Part shown: positions 8,687 to 17,819 of the stretch, one piece after another | Layout: each line of letters opens with the position of its first letter | Position numbering within the stretch: position 1 is the first letter of the stretch | Assembly (NCBI RefSeq): GCF_002284535.1 | Contig: NZ_NPKH01000011.1 | Coordinates: forward strand, 1 to 64,000 | Reading direction: 5' to 3' | DNA: 64,000 nucleotides | Source: Mesorhizobium wenxiniae | GTDB lineage: Bacteria > Pseudomonadota > Alphaproteobacteria > Rhizobiales > Rhizobiaceae | Notes under the pieces: generated by a model | Told to the model about the DNA's origin: nothing | Database searches by the model: none | What the model saw: only the letters and a program-made list of their open reading frames with translations | Made by a program: the position numbers and the translations under genes

Positions 8687-9976
8687 ATGGCCAAATCTCT
8701 TCGTATTGCCGTCTATAACGACAAATATCCGACCAGTTTCGTTACGCCGCGCGTCTCCAGACATACAATCCTGCGCAAGCGGTTCCTACCGTTCAACCTG
8801 GTCTCGTCGAAGTTGGAAGGTGTGACGTTGATCGAGCCTGCCCTGTCCGTCGACGTGGTGCATGCGTTCAACCGGATCCCGGTCAATTCTTCGAAATTCA
8901 TCATCTCGTTCGAATCCCATTTGCCGCGTCAGTTCGCCCTTCGCAAGCGCGGGCCGATGGCTCGTTACCTGGCGTCGCGGATTGCGAACCCCGGCTGCCG
9001 CCGCATTATTGCCTTGTCGCATTTTGCCCGCAGGTGTTTTCTGGGTCAGCACGCCGACAATCCGAACGTAAGCCTTCTGACGGAGAAGCTGATGGTCCGC
9101 CATCCGAACATCGTCGTGCCTGCCGTGGAAGATGCGATGCTTGAGAACACCGCGGAGGAACTTGTGCTGACGTTCGTCGGCGCCCATTTTGGCCGTAAGG
9201 GCGGCTGCGTCGCGGTCAAGATCGCGGAAAAAGCAATAGAGCAGAATTTGCCTATCCGAGTGAACATCGTTTCGAGTCTGCAGGTAGGCGGCGGCATATG
9301 GACGGATCCGACAACTCCAGGATTCTTTGACCAGTATATCAAGTTGCTCGACCTGAAGAATGTCCAGCATTATAGCGCGTTGCCAAACCATTCGGTGCGA
9401 CGATTGTTGCGCCATTCGCATTTTGGCATCCTAGCCACCTTCGGCGATACATTTGGATACTCGGCGATAGAATCGATGTCGGAACACACCCCGGTTCTCG
9501 GAACGGGGGTCTGTGCCCTGCCTGAATTCCTGGAGGATGGTGTCAACGGAATCTCATTACCCATGAGACTCAACGATCTCGGCAATTGCTGGAATCCGGG
9601 ATACAACTCGCGCGGCGAGGCGAAATTTGCCCAATATTTCCAGGATGAGGTCGAGCGCCTCGCTTGCCTGTCCATCGAACGATTGAAGACATATATCGGT
9701 CAGCCGAAGCTGATGGCGCCACTGCGACGTCAAGCCCGGTGGACGGCAGAGATCATGTTTGCCGCGGAACCGGCGGGCGCATTCCTCGATGCGCTTTACG
9801 ACCGTGTGGCGTTGGAGCGAACCAAAGAACCTGTGCAACTCGACCCGGCCCTTGATGCTTCATCTCCGGAAGCCTTGCCGCTTGAACCCGACAAGCAGAA
9901 GATATCCCCGCGCCACGGTGGCACGCCGGCAGCATCGCTCAGCGTCTTGCCACCCCGGATGGCCTGGCGTGCATGA
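8687..9976 (+). CDS. Putative GT4-like glycosyltransferase
   Basis: 429 aa. It begins SLRIAVYNDKYPTSFVTPRV. The second half has LTFVGAHFGRKGG, a HSHFGILATFGDTFGYSAIE block and an ALPEFLEDGVNGI region. The conserved Glu in GYSAIESMSEHTPVLGTG matches the E-x7-E donor site of GT4 enzymes. I infer a sugar transferase for EPS or another surface glycan; donor and acceptor are unknown. It is divergent from exoL, its codon use is A+T-richer than that of the exo genes beside it, and it has no counterpart in the S. meliloti cluster, so it may have been acquired separately. The C-terminal 50 residues are Pro/Ser-rich and not conserved-looking. The ribosome site is weak. Confidence 0.75.
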   Translation: MAKSLRIAVYNDKYPTSFVTPRVSRHTILRKRFLPFNLVSSKLEGVTLIEPALSVDVVHAFNRIPVNSSKFIISFESHLPRQFALRKRGPMARYLASRIANPGCRRIIALSHFARRCFLGQHADNPNVSLLTEKLMVRHPNIVVPAVEDAMLENTAEELVLTFVGAHFGRKGGCVAVKIAEKAIEQNLPIRVNIVSSLQVGGGIWTDPTTPGFFDQYIKLLDLKNVQHYSALPNHSVRRLLRHSHFGILATFGDTFGYSAIESMSEHTPVLGTGVCALPEFLEDGVNGISLPMRLNDLGNCWNPGYNSRGEAKFAQYFQDEVERLACLSIERLKTYIGQPKLMAPLRRQARWTAEIMFAAEPAGAFLDALYDRVALERTKEPVQLDPALDASSPEALPLEPDKQKISPRHGGTPAASLSVLPPRMAWRA

Positions 9977-10239
9977 ACGCTCGACGGCTATCGCAGTCGT
10001 ACCTCACGAGAGCGTGAGAATCGGATTGGGTTGCCATTGTAATTTGGCGTGCTGAGCGGCGGAGATCGTGCTCCTTCCTGGGATTCGGATGCCTACTGTC
10101 GCTCCGAATTTCGGGCTGTTTTGTTGCATTGCAACATTTTTGATGCGGTGTCGGGAAAATGGCCATATCGTTGTGGGAAGCTGTGAAGCTACTGCCGGCG
10201 CGGACGCCGCCCGCGCCGGCACCGAGCGAGGTGAAGTGA
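9977..10239. other. Intergenic stretch with a near-perfect palindrome
   Basis: About 260 bases without a supported gene. The one notable element is the dyad at 10122-10141. The short frames here show no recognisable domain. Confidence 0.4.
10122..10141. promoter_or_regulatory. Putative operator, TGC-N3-GCA dyad (site 3)
   Basis: TGTTGCATTGCAACA is an almost perfect 15-bp palindrome, followed by a T run. It is the best-formed copy of the repeated EPS-region motif and lies about 100 bases upstream of a broken gene. Confidence 0.45.
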
Positions 10240-10801
10240 ATGCGCGCACCGGCAAAATCACCGCTCTGCACACTGAAAAACCAGGTCGACGACGGACCCG
10301 CATACGAGAAATTCCTGAGCGAGGCGCTGCCGCTGTTTGGCCCGACCCGCAAGATCGGATGGCTGGTCACCAGCCGGCTTGAGAAATACCGCAACCACAC
10401 GGAAGCATGGCTCCAAAAGCACGACATCAGATACGACAAGCTGATCATGCTCGAACTGCCGAGCAAGGCGGAGCGGCAGCGGCTTGGCGTGCATGGCAAC
10501 TTCAAGGCCGATTTCTAGCGCAAGTCCGATGCCATGCTGTTCATCAAAAGCGAGCACCAGCAGGTCCTCAAGATCGCCGAGCTTTCCGGCAAACCGGTGC
10601 TGTGCGTGGAAACGCATCTGGTCATTTATCCCGACTCGCTGTCGCTGCCTGCACTTGGACGGATCGCCCGCAACTTTCCAGGCAGTTTGAACAGATGAAT
10701 TCGCAGGAAGGGCGCAAGACGGCCATCAAGATCGTCGCGCGCAGGCTGCTTGGCGAACGCGGCTATGAGACACTGAAGAGCCGGGTCAAACGACCGGCTT
10801 A
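10240..10801 (+). pseudogene. 3' remnant of a phosphoribosyltransferase/HAD-like protein, with an internal stop and a frameshift
   Basis: The frame from 10240 reads VDDGPAYEKFL, WLVTSRLEKYRNHTEAWL and LPSKAERQRLG, then hits TAG at 10516. Beyond that stop the same frame continues DAMLFIKSEHQQ and LSGKPVLCVETH to a stop at 10696-10698. A different frame continues NSQEGRKTAIKIVARR to a stop at 10799-10801. One nonsense change (probably TAC to TAG) and one frameshift near 10690 therefore broke one gene. These motifs are like the C-terminal HAD-type half of rhizobial proteins that carry an N-terminal phosphoribosyltransferase domain; that half is missing. Function in the EPS cluster is unknown. 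Confidence 0.65.
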
Positions 10802-10933
10802 GATGCGAGCCAAAACTGTGGCCAAGGGACATCATGCCGCCGATTTCACCATTTACGGTGTGGTTCGCCGGTCACTACGAACGGCCATCATGAGCCGTCG
10901 GGAAAGCTGGAATCTGCCATCGGAGATAGACGC

Positions 10934-11728
10934 ATGAATTTCACACGCAGACAACTGTCGGCTCTTCTTGCTACCTCGGCAGCATTGCAACTGGTTCATA
11001 GGCGAGCCTTGGCAGAGAGTGTTGCCGCAGGAGACGCGGAAGCTGCCGTTGACAAGCTTCCGGATTGGTCAGCTGTCAAGCTCCAACTTTGGAAGTATAA
11101 CAATCCCTTCGTGCCATCGCAGTGGGGCGAGCCCAAGCTCGGAGGTTATGACTGGAAGGCGGCGAACGCCAAAATCGTTGACGGCGCGCTTCAGCTTACT
11201 GTCAGCGAGAAAGCTTCCGCACAGGTCGTAGCCGGCGGTAAATCGGACTTTTCATCGGCAAGGTGGGAAGTGGATGTCACTCTCCCGACGATGAAGCCAG
11301 GGCTTGTTGCAGCTCCGCTTTGGACTTTTAACGACAAAGCCCATGAGGAAATCGATTTTGAATTCGTGGGCACGAAAGGACTACAGCTCAACGTTTGGGC
11401 AAACGTCGACAATCAGCACAAGAGCATTTGGCTAAAGTGGATCCAACTCGGCGACCTCTCGGGGAAAAGATACCGCCTTGGCATAGAATACGAGGCGGGA
11501 AAACGTGTTGCTTTCCTCATTGACGGCAAAGAAGCTGCCGTGGTTACGCCGGCTGACACTCTGGGCGGTGCCTTTCCGAACAAGCCCATGAAGGCGTACT
11601 TCGATCTATGGGTTGCGGCAGGCGCGGTGATGGACGCAGGTTGGGCCGGCAAATGGGAGCCGATGCCGGCGTCGGACAAACTGGTCATGACAATTCATGG
11701 CTACAGGCGAACTGATGTCGATCAGTGA
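10934..11728 (+). CDS. Secreted GH16-like beta-glycanase
   Basis: 264 aa. The N-terminus carries a twin-arginine-like export signal (TRRQLSALLATSAAL) with probable cleavage after ALA near residue 27. The concanavalin-type fold has the GH16 catalytic motif HEEIDFEF with E139, D141 and E143 in the E-x-D-x-E arrangement. GH16 enzymes cut beta-1,3/1,4-glucans; in this cluster a likely substrate is the EPS itself, as for ExoK and ExsH of S. meliloti, but that is inference. It is only distantly similar to the exoK product at 14402-15271, so it is not a recent duplicate. A+T content is higher than in the flanking exo genes. Confidence 0.75.
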   Translation: MNFTRRQLSALLATSAALQLVHRRALAESVAAGDAEAAVDKLPDWSAVKLQLWKYNNPFVPSQWGEPKLGGYDWKAANAKIVDGALQLTVSEKASAQVVAGGKSDFSSARWEVDVTLPTMKPGLVAAPLWTFNDKAHEEIDFEFVGTKGLQLNVWANVDNQHKSIWLKWIQLGDLSGKRYRLGIEYEAGKRVAFLIDGKEAAVVTPADTLGGAFPNKPMKAYFDLWVAAGAVMDAGWAGKWEPMPASDKLVMTIHGYRRTDVDQ

Positions 11729-11802
11729 GATTGCAATTCATCCGACCGCTGCGCAACCTCGGTTCAAGCCTCAAGGGCATGCTTTTGGGCGACATGCATT
11801 AA

Positions 11803-12882
11803 TCAGGCGGCTTGGCGCGAACCCTGCTGGGCCGCCCGGTCGAGCATCGAAAAGAAGGTCGCGAACTGACGTTCAGGATCCAGCGCCGGCCGCTCGGAAA
11901 ATTCACGTGCCGCCGCCGAGAGCCGTTCATATTCCTGGCTGTCGTTCCACAGCCGCCTGATCGCCGCGACCCAGTCGTCGAGCGGTGCGTCATAATCGAG
12001 CACCACGCCACCGGCGCCAATCGCTTCCGGCAGGCCGCCGCGCCGGGACCCGACGACCGGAATGCCGCTGCAATGGGCCTCGGATGCCACGCGCCCCCAG
12101 GCCTCTTCCCATTTGCTGGGCGCCAGCAGGATCTTGGTCCGGCTATAGACCGTCTTCATGTCGCTGGTGCGGCTTTCCAGCCTGACATTGCGCAGCGGCG
12201 CGATGGTCCGTTCGATCTGTGCCCGGTGGTCGTCGTCGAGCTTCCAGCTTTCGACGAACAGGAACGGAATTTCGGAGCATTGGCCGGCAATGCGCACCGC
12301 GAGTTCGAACCCTTTTTCATTGTAAGGGTTGATCAGCGTAACAAACTCGCCTGTCGTCGGCGTGCTGTAGAGCTCGGGATTGATGGTCGGGGGTATGACC
12401 GTCGAATCGATGTCGAATTTTGCCTTGTAGGTGCGCGCCGTGAACTCGGAATTGGCGATATAAAGCGCCGAATGCAGCTCTCGCAGATCCCCGCCCAATT
12501 CGTGGAATTCGACGTTCCGCAGATAGACGACCAGCGGCACGCCAAGCGCCTGCAGCGCCTTTCCGATCGGCACCGATTTGTGGCACTGCACGACGGCGAC
12601 GTCGGGATCGAGCCTTTCGACGGCAAAGCGCGCCGCTTCCCAGGGAAACCACGCCCGCACCACAGGGTAACCGGGATAGCTGTCGATGACGGCGCGCTGC
12701 CTCAGAAGCTTCATCTTGGCGCGCGCCTTGTAGCCAAAGACGCCCTGGCCGAACAGCGCTGCAAGCACTGATGCCTCGTGGCCATGTTCAAGCAACTGTT
12801 CGGCCAGATGGTGGGTGCTGGATTGGACACCGCCGCTGAACTGGGGAGTGTAACCGTTGCCACCTGCAAAAAGGACTTTCAT
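11803..12882 (-). CDS. GT4 family glycosyltransferase
   Basis: 359 aa. The N-terminus has LFAGGNGYTPQFSGGVQSST, the glycine-rich loop of GT-B retaining enzymes. The middle holds YIANSEFTARTYKAKF and VTLINPYNEKGFELA. The donor site is in APSKWEEAWGRVASEAHCSG with the E-x7-E pattern, followed by GSRRGGLPEAI. ATG 12882 was chosen because AAGGAG precedes it by nine bases; the frame is open to 12984 but that stretch is not conserved-looking. It stands between the GH16 gene and ugd, so it may add a sugar such as glucuronate to an EPS side chain. The acceptor is unknown. Confidence 0.8.
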   Translation of the reverse strand: MKVLFAGGNGYTPQFSGGVQSSTHHLAEQLLEHGHEASVLAALFGQGVFGYKARAKMKLLRQRAVIDSYPGYPVVRAWFPWEAARFAVERLDPDVAVVQCHKSVPIGKALQALGVPLVVYLRNVEFHELGGDLRELHSALYIANSEFTARTYKAKFDIDSTVIPPTINPELYSTPTTGEFVTLINPYNEKGFELAVRIAGQCSEIPFLFVESWKLDDDHRAQIERTIAPLRNVRLESRTSDMKTVYSRTKILLAPSKWEEAWGRVASEAHCSGIPVVGSRRGGLPEAIGAGGVVLDYDAPLDDWVAAIRRLWNDSQEYERLSAAAREFSERPALDPERQFATFFSMLDRAAQQGSRQAA

Positions 12883-13008
12883 GGGTCCGGCTCCTTGTCG
12901 CATTCTGGGTTTGTTCAAAAGCGGTTTACGAAGGCAGAAGATATCCATCAGTTCCCGCCAGCCTCCGTCCTGTCCCGCTGTCATGGCAACAGGCTTTCCC
13001 GCATGATC

Positions 13009-14340
13009 TCACGCCGCCATCCTGCCGATGCTGTGATATTCGATGCCGTAGCGAGCGATGACCTTGGGGTCGTAGAGATTTCTGCCGTCGAAGATGATCG
13101 GCGTGATCAGCGCATCCTTCATCGCGTCGAACGACGGCGCCTGGAAGTTCTTCCACTCGGTTGCGATCATGAGCGCATCGGCGCCACGCAGCGCTGCCTC
13201 CTTGGTCCCGCACAAAAGCAGATCCTCGCGCAGTCCGTAGATGGCCTGGCATTCCTGCATCGCCTCGGGATCGTAAGCCTGCACTTTGGCACCGGCCTTC
13301 CAGAGCGCTTCCATCAAGACACGCGCCGGCGCCTCGCGCATGTCGTCGGTATTGGGCTTGAAAGCGAGGCCCCACAGCGCAAAGGTCTTGCCCTTCAGAT
13401 TGCCCTTGAAATAGCGGTTCACCTTGTCGAACAGGACCGACTTCTGTTCGTTGTTGCGTTCCTCGACCGCGCGCAGCAGCTTGGCATCGAATTTGACGCC
13501 TTCGGCGGTCTTGATCAGGGCGCGCACGTCCTTGGGGAAGCATGAGCCGCCATAGCCGAGGCCCGGATAGATGAAGTGGTAGCCGATGCGCGGATCGCTG
13601 CCGATGCCCTTGCGGACCTCCTCGATGTCGGCGCCGAGTTCCTCGGCCAGGTTGGCCATTTCGTTCATAAAGCTGATCTTGGTCGCCAGCATGCAATTGG
13701 CCGCGTATTTGGTGAACTCGGCGCTGCGCACATCCATCACGATCATCTTTTCGTGGTTGCGGTTGAACGGAGCGTAAAGCTCACGCATCACCGCCTCGGT
13801 ATCCTCGCTGCCGGTGCCGACGATGATGCGGTCGGGCTTCATGCAGTCGGCCACCGCGGAGCCTTCCTTGAGGAATTCCGGATTGGAGGCGACGTCGAAA
13901 CCCAGATCCTCGCGGCCGCGCGCCTTCAGCGTCGCGGCGATCCTGGCCTTTATCTTCTCGCAGGTGCCGACCGGCACGGTCGACTTACCGACGACGATCT
14001 TGGGCGCGTCCATCTCCCGGCCGATGGCCTCGGCAACGGCCAGCACATATTTGAGGTCGGCAGAACCATCCTCGCCCGGAGGCGTGCCGACAGCGATCAT
14101 CTGTATCTGGCCATGCTTGACGGCGGCCGCGGCATCGGTGGTGAACTTGATGCGGCCGGCCGCGTGGTTCTCCTTGACGAGGTTTTCGAGCCCGGGCTCG
14201 AAAATCGGGATGAGGCCCTGATTGAGCCGCTCGACCTTTTTCACGTCGATGTCGACGCACACCACCTGGTGTCCAACTTCGGCAAGCACCGCCGCCTGCA
14301 CGAGACCGACATAGCCAATTCCAAAGACCGTCAAATTCAT
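13009..14340 (-). CDS. ugd: UDP-glucose 6-dehydrogenase
   Basis: 443 aa, full length. It oxidises UDP-glucose twice with NAD to give UDP-glucuronate for acidic polysaccharides. The N-terminal Rossmann motif is [17 protein letters not shown]. Other landmarks are [19 protein letters not shown], the substrate-binding [15 protein letters not shown] block containing the catalytic Cys, and [22 protein letters not shown] lies nine bases before the ATG. With galU in the same cluster it supplies a charged sugar. Succinoglycan of S. meliloti has no uronic acid, so this hints at a different polymer, or the gene may serve another envelope glycan. Confidence 0.95.
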   Translation of the reverse strand: MNLTVFGIGYVGLVQAAVLAEVGHQVVCVDIDVKKVERLNQGLIPIFEPGLENLVKENHAAGRIKFTTDAAAAVKHGQIQMIAVGTPPGEDGSADLKYVLAVAEAIGREMDAPKIVVGKSTVPVGTCEKIKARIAATLKARGREDLGFDVASNPEFLKEGSAVADCMKPDRIIVGTGSEDTEAVMRELYAPFNRNHEKMIVMDVRSAEFTKYAANCMLATKISFMNEMANLAEELGADIEEVRKGIGSDPRIGYHFIYPGLGYGGSCFPKDVRALIKTAEGVKFDAKLLRAVEERNNEQKSVLFDKVNRYFKGNLKGKTFALWGLAFKPNTDDMREAPARVLMEALWKAGAKVQAYDPEAMQECQAIYGLREDLLLCGTKEAALRGADALMIATEWKNFQAPSFDAMKDALITPIIFDGRNLYDPKVIARYGIEYHSIGRMAA

Positions 14341-14401
14341 TTGGTTTCATTCCTGTTCAAGACTTCGGAGCGCTTTCGGTCCGGCCGGTTCAGATTAGTC
14401 T

Positions 14402-15271
14402 TTACTTTATGCTGCATGCCAGCGATTCCGGAAACTGGCATGGCTGACCTAGCGCCGTGAATGCGACACGGTCCACTTGCATGATGAGTTTTCGACCCGG
14501 ATCCGAAAACGGTCCCATCCAGTTCTTCAGCGTGTCGCTGCCCCACAGGCTGAAGAATATCTTTTGCGCATGAGTGGGCAGCTTTGCCGGATCTTTGATC
14601 GTGTTCACCAGTTGGCCGTTGACGTACCAGCGCAGCCTGTCCTTCTCCCAGACGAAGGCGTAGTCGTTAAAAACCTTGTCGGTACCGCCAGCTACATCCA
14701 CCAATTTCTCGTTCTTGCCCTTGCCGGCTATGTAGGCGTTGACCTGCACCTTGGAGGTGTCCTTCGTCAGCACCTCGAAGTCGATTTCGTCATGCGGCTG
14801 CTTGTCAGTGGGGCCGATGTAGGTGAAGAAGGCGGCATTGATGCCGGAGCCCGCATCGGTTTTCATCCGCGCCTCATAGGTGCCATAGCCAAAGCGCTGC
14901 TTGGTCTGGACCTCGCCGCAGGCAAAGTCGCGATCCTTTAGCTTCCGCTTTTCGAAACCGAGCGTCAGCATGCCGTCGGAAAGCCGGACCTGGCTTTTGG
15001 ACCAGGTGCAGTTCTGGTGCTTGCCGTTCGTCCAGCCGTCGGCAATGTACCAACGCGCACGATCGAAGCTGGTGAAATCATCGACGAACGATGGCGCTGT
15101 CGGGATGTCCTGCGAATGGGAAGGGGTCGGGCCTGCAACCAGGCTGCCGAGTGCAAACAGCAGAAACGCGCCGCCCGAACATAACTGCCTCAGGTTCCCT
15201 TGCCTGATCGAGCGCGTGAACGGCCTGCCGCCGGTTGCTGGGGTGGACGTGCTTTTCGGATCCGCGTTCAT
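14402..15271 (-). CDS. exoK: Secreted GH16 endo-beta-glycanase, ExoK-like
   Basis: 289 aa. An N-terminal hydrophobic segment (GGAFLLFALGSLVAG, about 33-47) follows a basic stretch and is a probable export signal. The catalytic domain starts near FVDDFTSFDRARWY and carries QPHDEIDFEVLTKD with E162, D164 and E166. Further on is the VWEKDRLRWYVNGQLV block. In S. meliloti ExoK cleaves nascent succinoglycan to low-molecular-weight forms. AGGTGAG sits eight bases before ATG 15271. In S. meliloti exoK lies next to exoL; here the two are about 6 kb apart with other genes in between, so the cluster has been rearranged. Confidence 0.85.
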   Translation of the reverse strand: MNADPKSTSTPATGGRPFTRSIRQGNLRQLCSGGAFLLFALGSLVAGPTPSHSQDIPTAPSFVDDFTSFDRARWYIADGWTNGKHQNCTWSKSQVRLSDGMLTLGFEKRKLKDRDFACGEVQTKQRFGYGTYEARMKTDAGSGINAAFFTYIGPTDKQPHDEIDFEVLTKDTSKVQVNAYIAGKGKNEKLVDVAGGTDKVFNDYAFVWEKDRLRWYVNGQLVNTIKDPAKLPTHAQKIFFSLWGSDTLKNWMGPFSDPGRKLIMQVDRVAFTALGQPCQFPESLACSIK

Positions 15272-15433
15272 ACCAAACTCACCTTTGTGCTGCGCCCCAA
15301 CCCAAAGTCGACGTTCAAACCATGACGAAACGAGCTGACCTTGACCTTCTGCCAGTACCTTCCTTGTGCTTGCCTTAACTTGCCCAGTGACACCAAACCT
15401 CCTGCCTGTGGGCCTATCCAGGGATCTTGAAGT
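15272..15433. other. Short intergenic region upstream of exoK
   Basis: About 160 bases, probably holding the exoK promoter. No motif was assigned. Confidence 0.3.
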
Positions 15434-15832
15434 TCACTCCGTGCCGGCGGCCGGCTTGGCGAAATCTGCCTTGGCGGTCGAGCTACGCTGGGCGCTTTCG
15501 TCGAAGATTGCATCCAGCGAATGACGGAGATCTTTCATCAATTCGTTCTGGCGCGCGAGCGCCGCGATGCGCCGCTCGTAGTTCAGGATCGACTTCGTCA
15601 GCTCGCTGATCTCGGAGGATCTGCTGGAGGAGGCCGCCCCATTCTCCATCGCCTCGACCAGGAAGGCCGCGTTGGTGGCCTTTGTCCGGTAGCGATTCTC
15701 AAGGCCGTTTTTCTCCGCCTCGACCTCGACTGCGATCTGGTCAAGCAGCTTTGCCAGGCGGTCAAGGCGCGAGATGTCGGTCTGCCTGTCTCGGGCCGGA
15801 TTCCTTGATCTGAAGCCAAATATCGAGGCCAT
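15434..15832 (-). CDS. Small coiled-coil protein of unknown function
   Basis: 132 aa, not recognised. It begins MASIFGFRSRNPARDRQ and is mostly charged helix with heptad-like patterns (LDRLAKLLDQIAVEVEAEKN and later a second helix). It has no signal peptide or membrane segment. A cytoplasmic helical protein is likely. It lies between exoU and exoK on the same strand, and the dyad at 15961 lies upstream. Any role in EPS is a guess from position. Confidence 0.5.
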   Translation of the reverse strand: MASIFGFRSRNPARDRQTDISRLDRLAKLLDQIAVEVEAEKNGLENRYRTKATNAAFLVEAMENGAASSSRSSEISELTKSILNYERRIAALARQNELMKDLRHSLDAIFDESAQRSSTAKADFAKPAAGTE

Positions 15833-15960
15833 GCGCTCAGTTTCCTGTCATAGCCAGCCTAAGGCTATCCCTGTGCCCGTCCGGCCAAAAAGTCTTGTCG
15901 CATCGTCCAACTCCTCTGACAGGGGGACATTTTCGTGCCGATTCAAACAGCCAATCAAAA

Positions 15961-15976
15961 TTGCTGCACCGCAACA
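15961..15976. promoter_or_regulatory. Putative operator, TGC-N3-GCA dyad (site 4)
   Basis: TTGCTGCACCGCAACA, matching site 1 at all but one position. It lies about 130 bases upstream of the small coiled-coil gene and downstream of exoU. Confidence 0.4.
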
Positions 15977-16097
15977 TACATGCCATCCCCAAAGCGAGTA
16001 GGCAACCACTAGTGCGGCGAATCGGAAATTCGCATCACTTTGAAGCGTGGTAAAGGACCTGTTGACATGATCGGCATGGCGCCGGTTGCGGACCAGC

Positions 16098-17111
16098 TCA
16101 TGGCTTGCCGACCGGGCTGGTTGCGGCCATGAGAAAGCGCAGTGGCGGCACAGGCTGCTTCGAGGCAAAGCCGGCGCGGCGAAACAGCGCATCCAGCTTG
16201 TCGGCGGCCACGCCGCGAAGGATGGGGATGAGGTTGGATTGGCTGGCCAGGGCGTAGGCCGCAGCCGATGTCAGCCCCTGCTCGTTCTTCACGTCGAGGA
16301 AGTTTCGCAACCGATATTTGTCGCGTACCTGCCGTTCGTGCCTTCTGAGCACGGCCTTAGAGCCTTCCGGCAAACTATCGATCGTCAGCAGCGCCAGATC
16401 CGCGTCGGCCAGACGCTTGAGGTCCTGCGTCTTGTGCTGGCCGCTCAGCGAGTCCGCGCGAACGATCGCGCCATAGCCGCAGGACCTGATGACCTTGAAG
16501 CGCGCCCCGCAAGCGACCGCGCGCGCGTAGAGTTCATAGTCTTCGCCCAGCCGCAGGTTTTCGTCATAGCGCAGTCCATGTCGGTCAAGAAAGGCGCGAC
16601 TGATCACCGGTTTGAGGAAACCCAACTCACCTCTCTGCACACGGCGACTGGAGATGTTGCCTTCGATGAAACGCTCGAAATCGAGGAATTCCGGATCGGC
16701 CGAAAACCGCGGAGCGGTGATTTTCGAGACGTCGGTCGCCGCATCGTCCCTGATCATCATGATGTTGTCCGCAGCGAAATCCCAATCGGCGCTGGCGAAC
16801 AACTCGCGAAATCTGCCCTCGAGAAAAAAATCGTCGGCGTCCAGAATGCTGATGAACGGCGATCTGGAGCTGGCGATCGCGGCGTTGCGGGCGAAGGAGG
16901 GACCGCCGTTGACGTCGAGCCGGATGACGGAAAGCCTGCCGCTGCCATCGTCGGCCGCCCGAGCGACTTTCGCGGTATCGTCAGTGGAGGCGTCATCGAC
17001 GACGACGACTTCGGCCACCTCCGGCTCGCGCAACGCCGACGCGATGCCCACTGGAATTGTCCGCGCCGCGTTGCGGGCGGCGATGATCACGCAGACCTGG
17101 GGTTCTGTCAT
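16098..17111 (-). CDS. exoU: Family 2 glycosyltransferase, ExoU-like
   Basis: 337 aa. The start MTEPQVCVIIAARNAARTI, then EVAEVVVVDDASTDDTAKVA, ISILDADDFFLEGR, and a block with EGNISSRR and GELGFLKPVISRAFLDRHG match S. meliloti ExoU, which adds a beta-1,6-glucose late in the side chain. LGEDYELYARAVACG is also present. I chose ATG 17111 because the protein then begins at the conserved start; the frame is open back to 17237, and an ATG at 17174 is another option. It is near exoX and exoY, as in S. meliloti. Confidence 0.85.
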   Translation of the reverse strand: MTEPQVCVIIAARNAARTIPVGIASALREPEVAEVVVVDDASTDDTAKVARAADDGSGRLSVIRLDVNGGPSFARNAAIASSRSPFISILDADDFFLEGRFRELFASADWDFAADNIMMIRDDAATDVSKITAPRFSADPEFLDFERFIEGNISSRRVQRGELGFLKPVISRAFLDRHGLRYDENLRLGEDYELYARAVACGARFKVIRSCGYGAIVRADSLSGQHKTQDLKRLADADLALLTIDSLPEGSKAVLRRHERQVRDKYRLRNFLDVKNEQGLTSAAAYALASQSNLIPILRGVAADKLDALFRRAGFASKQPVPPLRFLMAATSPVGKP

Positions 17112-17546
17112 CCATTCGGTTCTCGACTGCACAGGTAGCTCCGAACTTCTCGCCGCCCCCGGTTTGATGTCCATGCAGCTCTCGTTCTCACTGCCTGTCC
17201 GGCTGTTCGAAAACATCAGCCGGCGCTTATGCTGCAATTGCGAAGCAAAGCATCGTTAAAATCATTCGCTCCGTCCAGTCTTTCCTTTCGGTGTCGTCAT
17301 GGCGCAATCGATGGGCGGTGAAATACCCACGGATAGACGGACTGCTTCGCAAACCGTCCCTGCTCATCATGGATGGGACCGTCAGCGCACTCGAATCGCT
17401 GATCACCAGGTCGATCGACAGAGTTTACGCAAATTAGAGCTGAGTCACAGGATCCGAGGCTGAATGAAGAATCCGGAGGCCGGTTGCCCAGGATGCTGTC
17501 GGGCGAGCAGTCCGCCAGCATCCGGCCGACGCTTTCTGTCGTCAGG
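17112..17546. other. Intergenic region between exoU and exoX without a supported gene
   Basis: About 435 bases. Several short frames exist but none has a domain, export signal or good ribosome site. It presumably contains the exoU promoter. I see no strong repeat or terminator. Confidence 0.35.
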
Positions 17547-17819
17547 TCAGTGCAGGCTTCTCCTGGCGCTGAACTTCTCGCCGTCGGCCACTTCGGTCGA
17601 ACTCAGCTTTCGTTCGGCATCGCGAATCTTATCAGCCGACGTCGGGGAATTTCTGACAACCATGACGAAAACCAGCAGAAAGTAGCCCAGCTGGATGACA
17701 ATGGCGCAGGCTACAGCGCGAAAAAGCGTCGTGTCTAGCGAAGCACCGTCGAAACAAGACCATGCGACCACGATCGCCAGAGCGAAAATCATGCCGACAA
17801 TGAATTTTGGTAGCGACAT
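17547..17819 (-). CDS. exoX: Small membrane protein resembling EPS repressor ExoX
   Basis: 90 aa. From ATG 17819 it reads MSLPKFIVGMIFALAIVVAW (a membrane segment), then a second segment CAIVIQLGYFLLVFVMVV, then a charged tail. Two membrane spans with an IQ-G-YFL pattern are typical of the ExoX/Psi family, small inner-membrane proteins that lower EPS production post-translationally in proportion to ExoY. It sits divergently next to exoY, as in S. meliloti. The frame is open to 18083, but the added residues are not conserved-looking. The ribosome site is weak. Confidence 0.75.
   Translation of the reverse strand: MSLPKFIVGMIFALAIVVAWSCFDGASLDTTLFRAVACAIVIQLGYFLLVFVMVVRNSPTSADKIRDAERKLSSTEVADGEKFSARRSLH

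Noticed and set aside
11812..12771. 319-codon plus-strand frame over the GT4 gene
   Set aside because: Antisense mirror; the minus-strand frame has clear glycosyltransferase motifs and a ribosome site.
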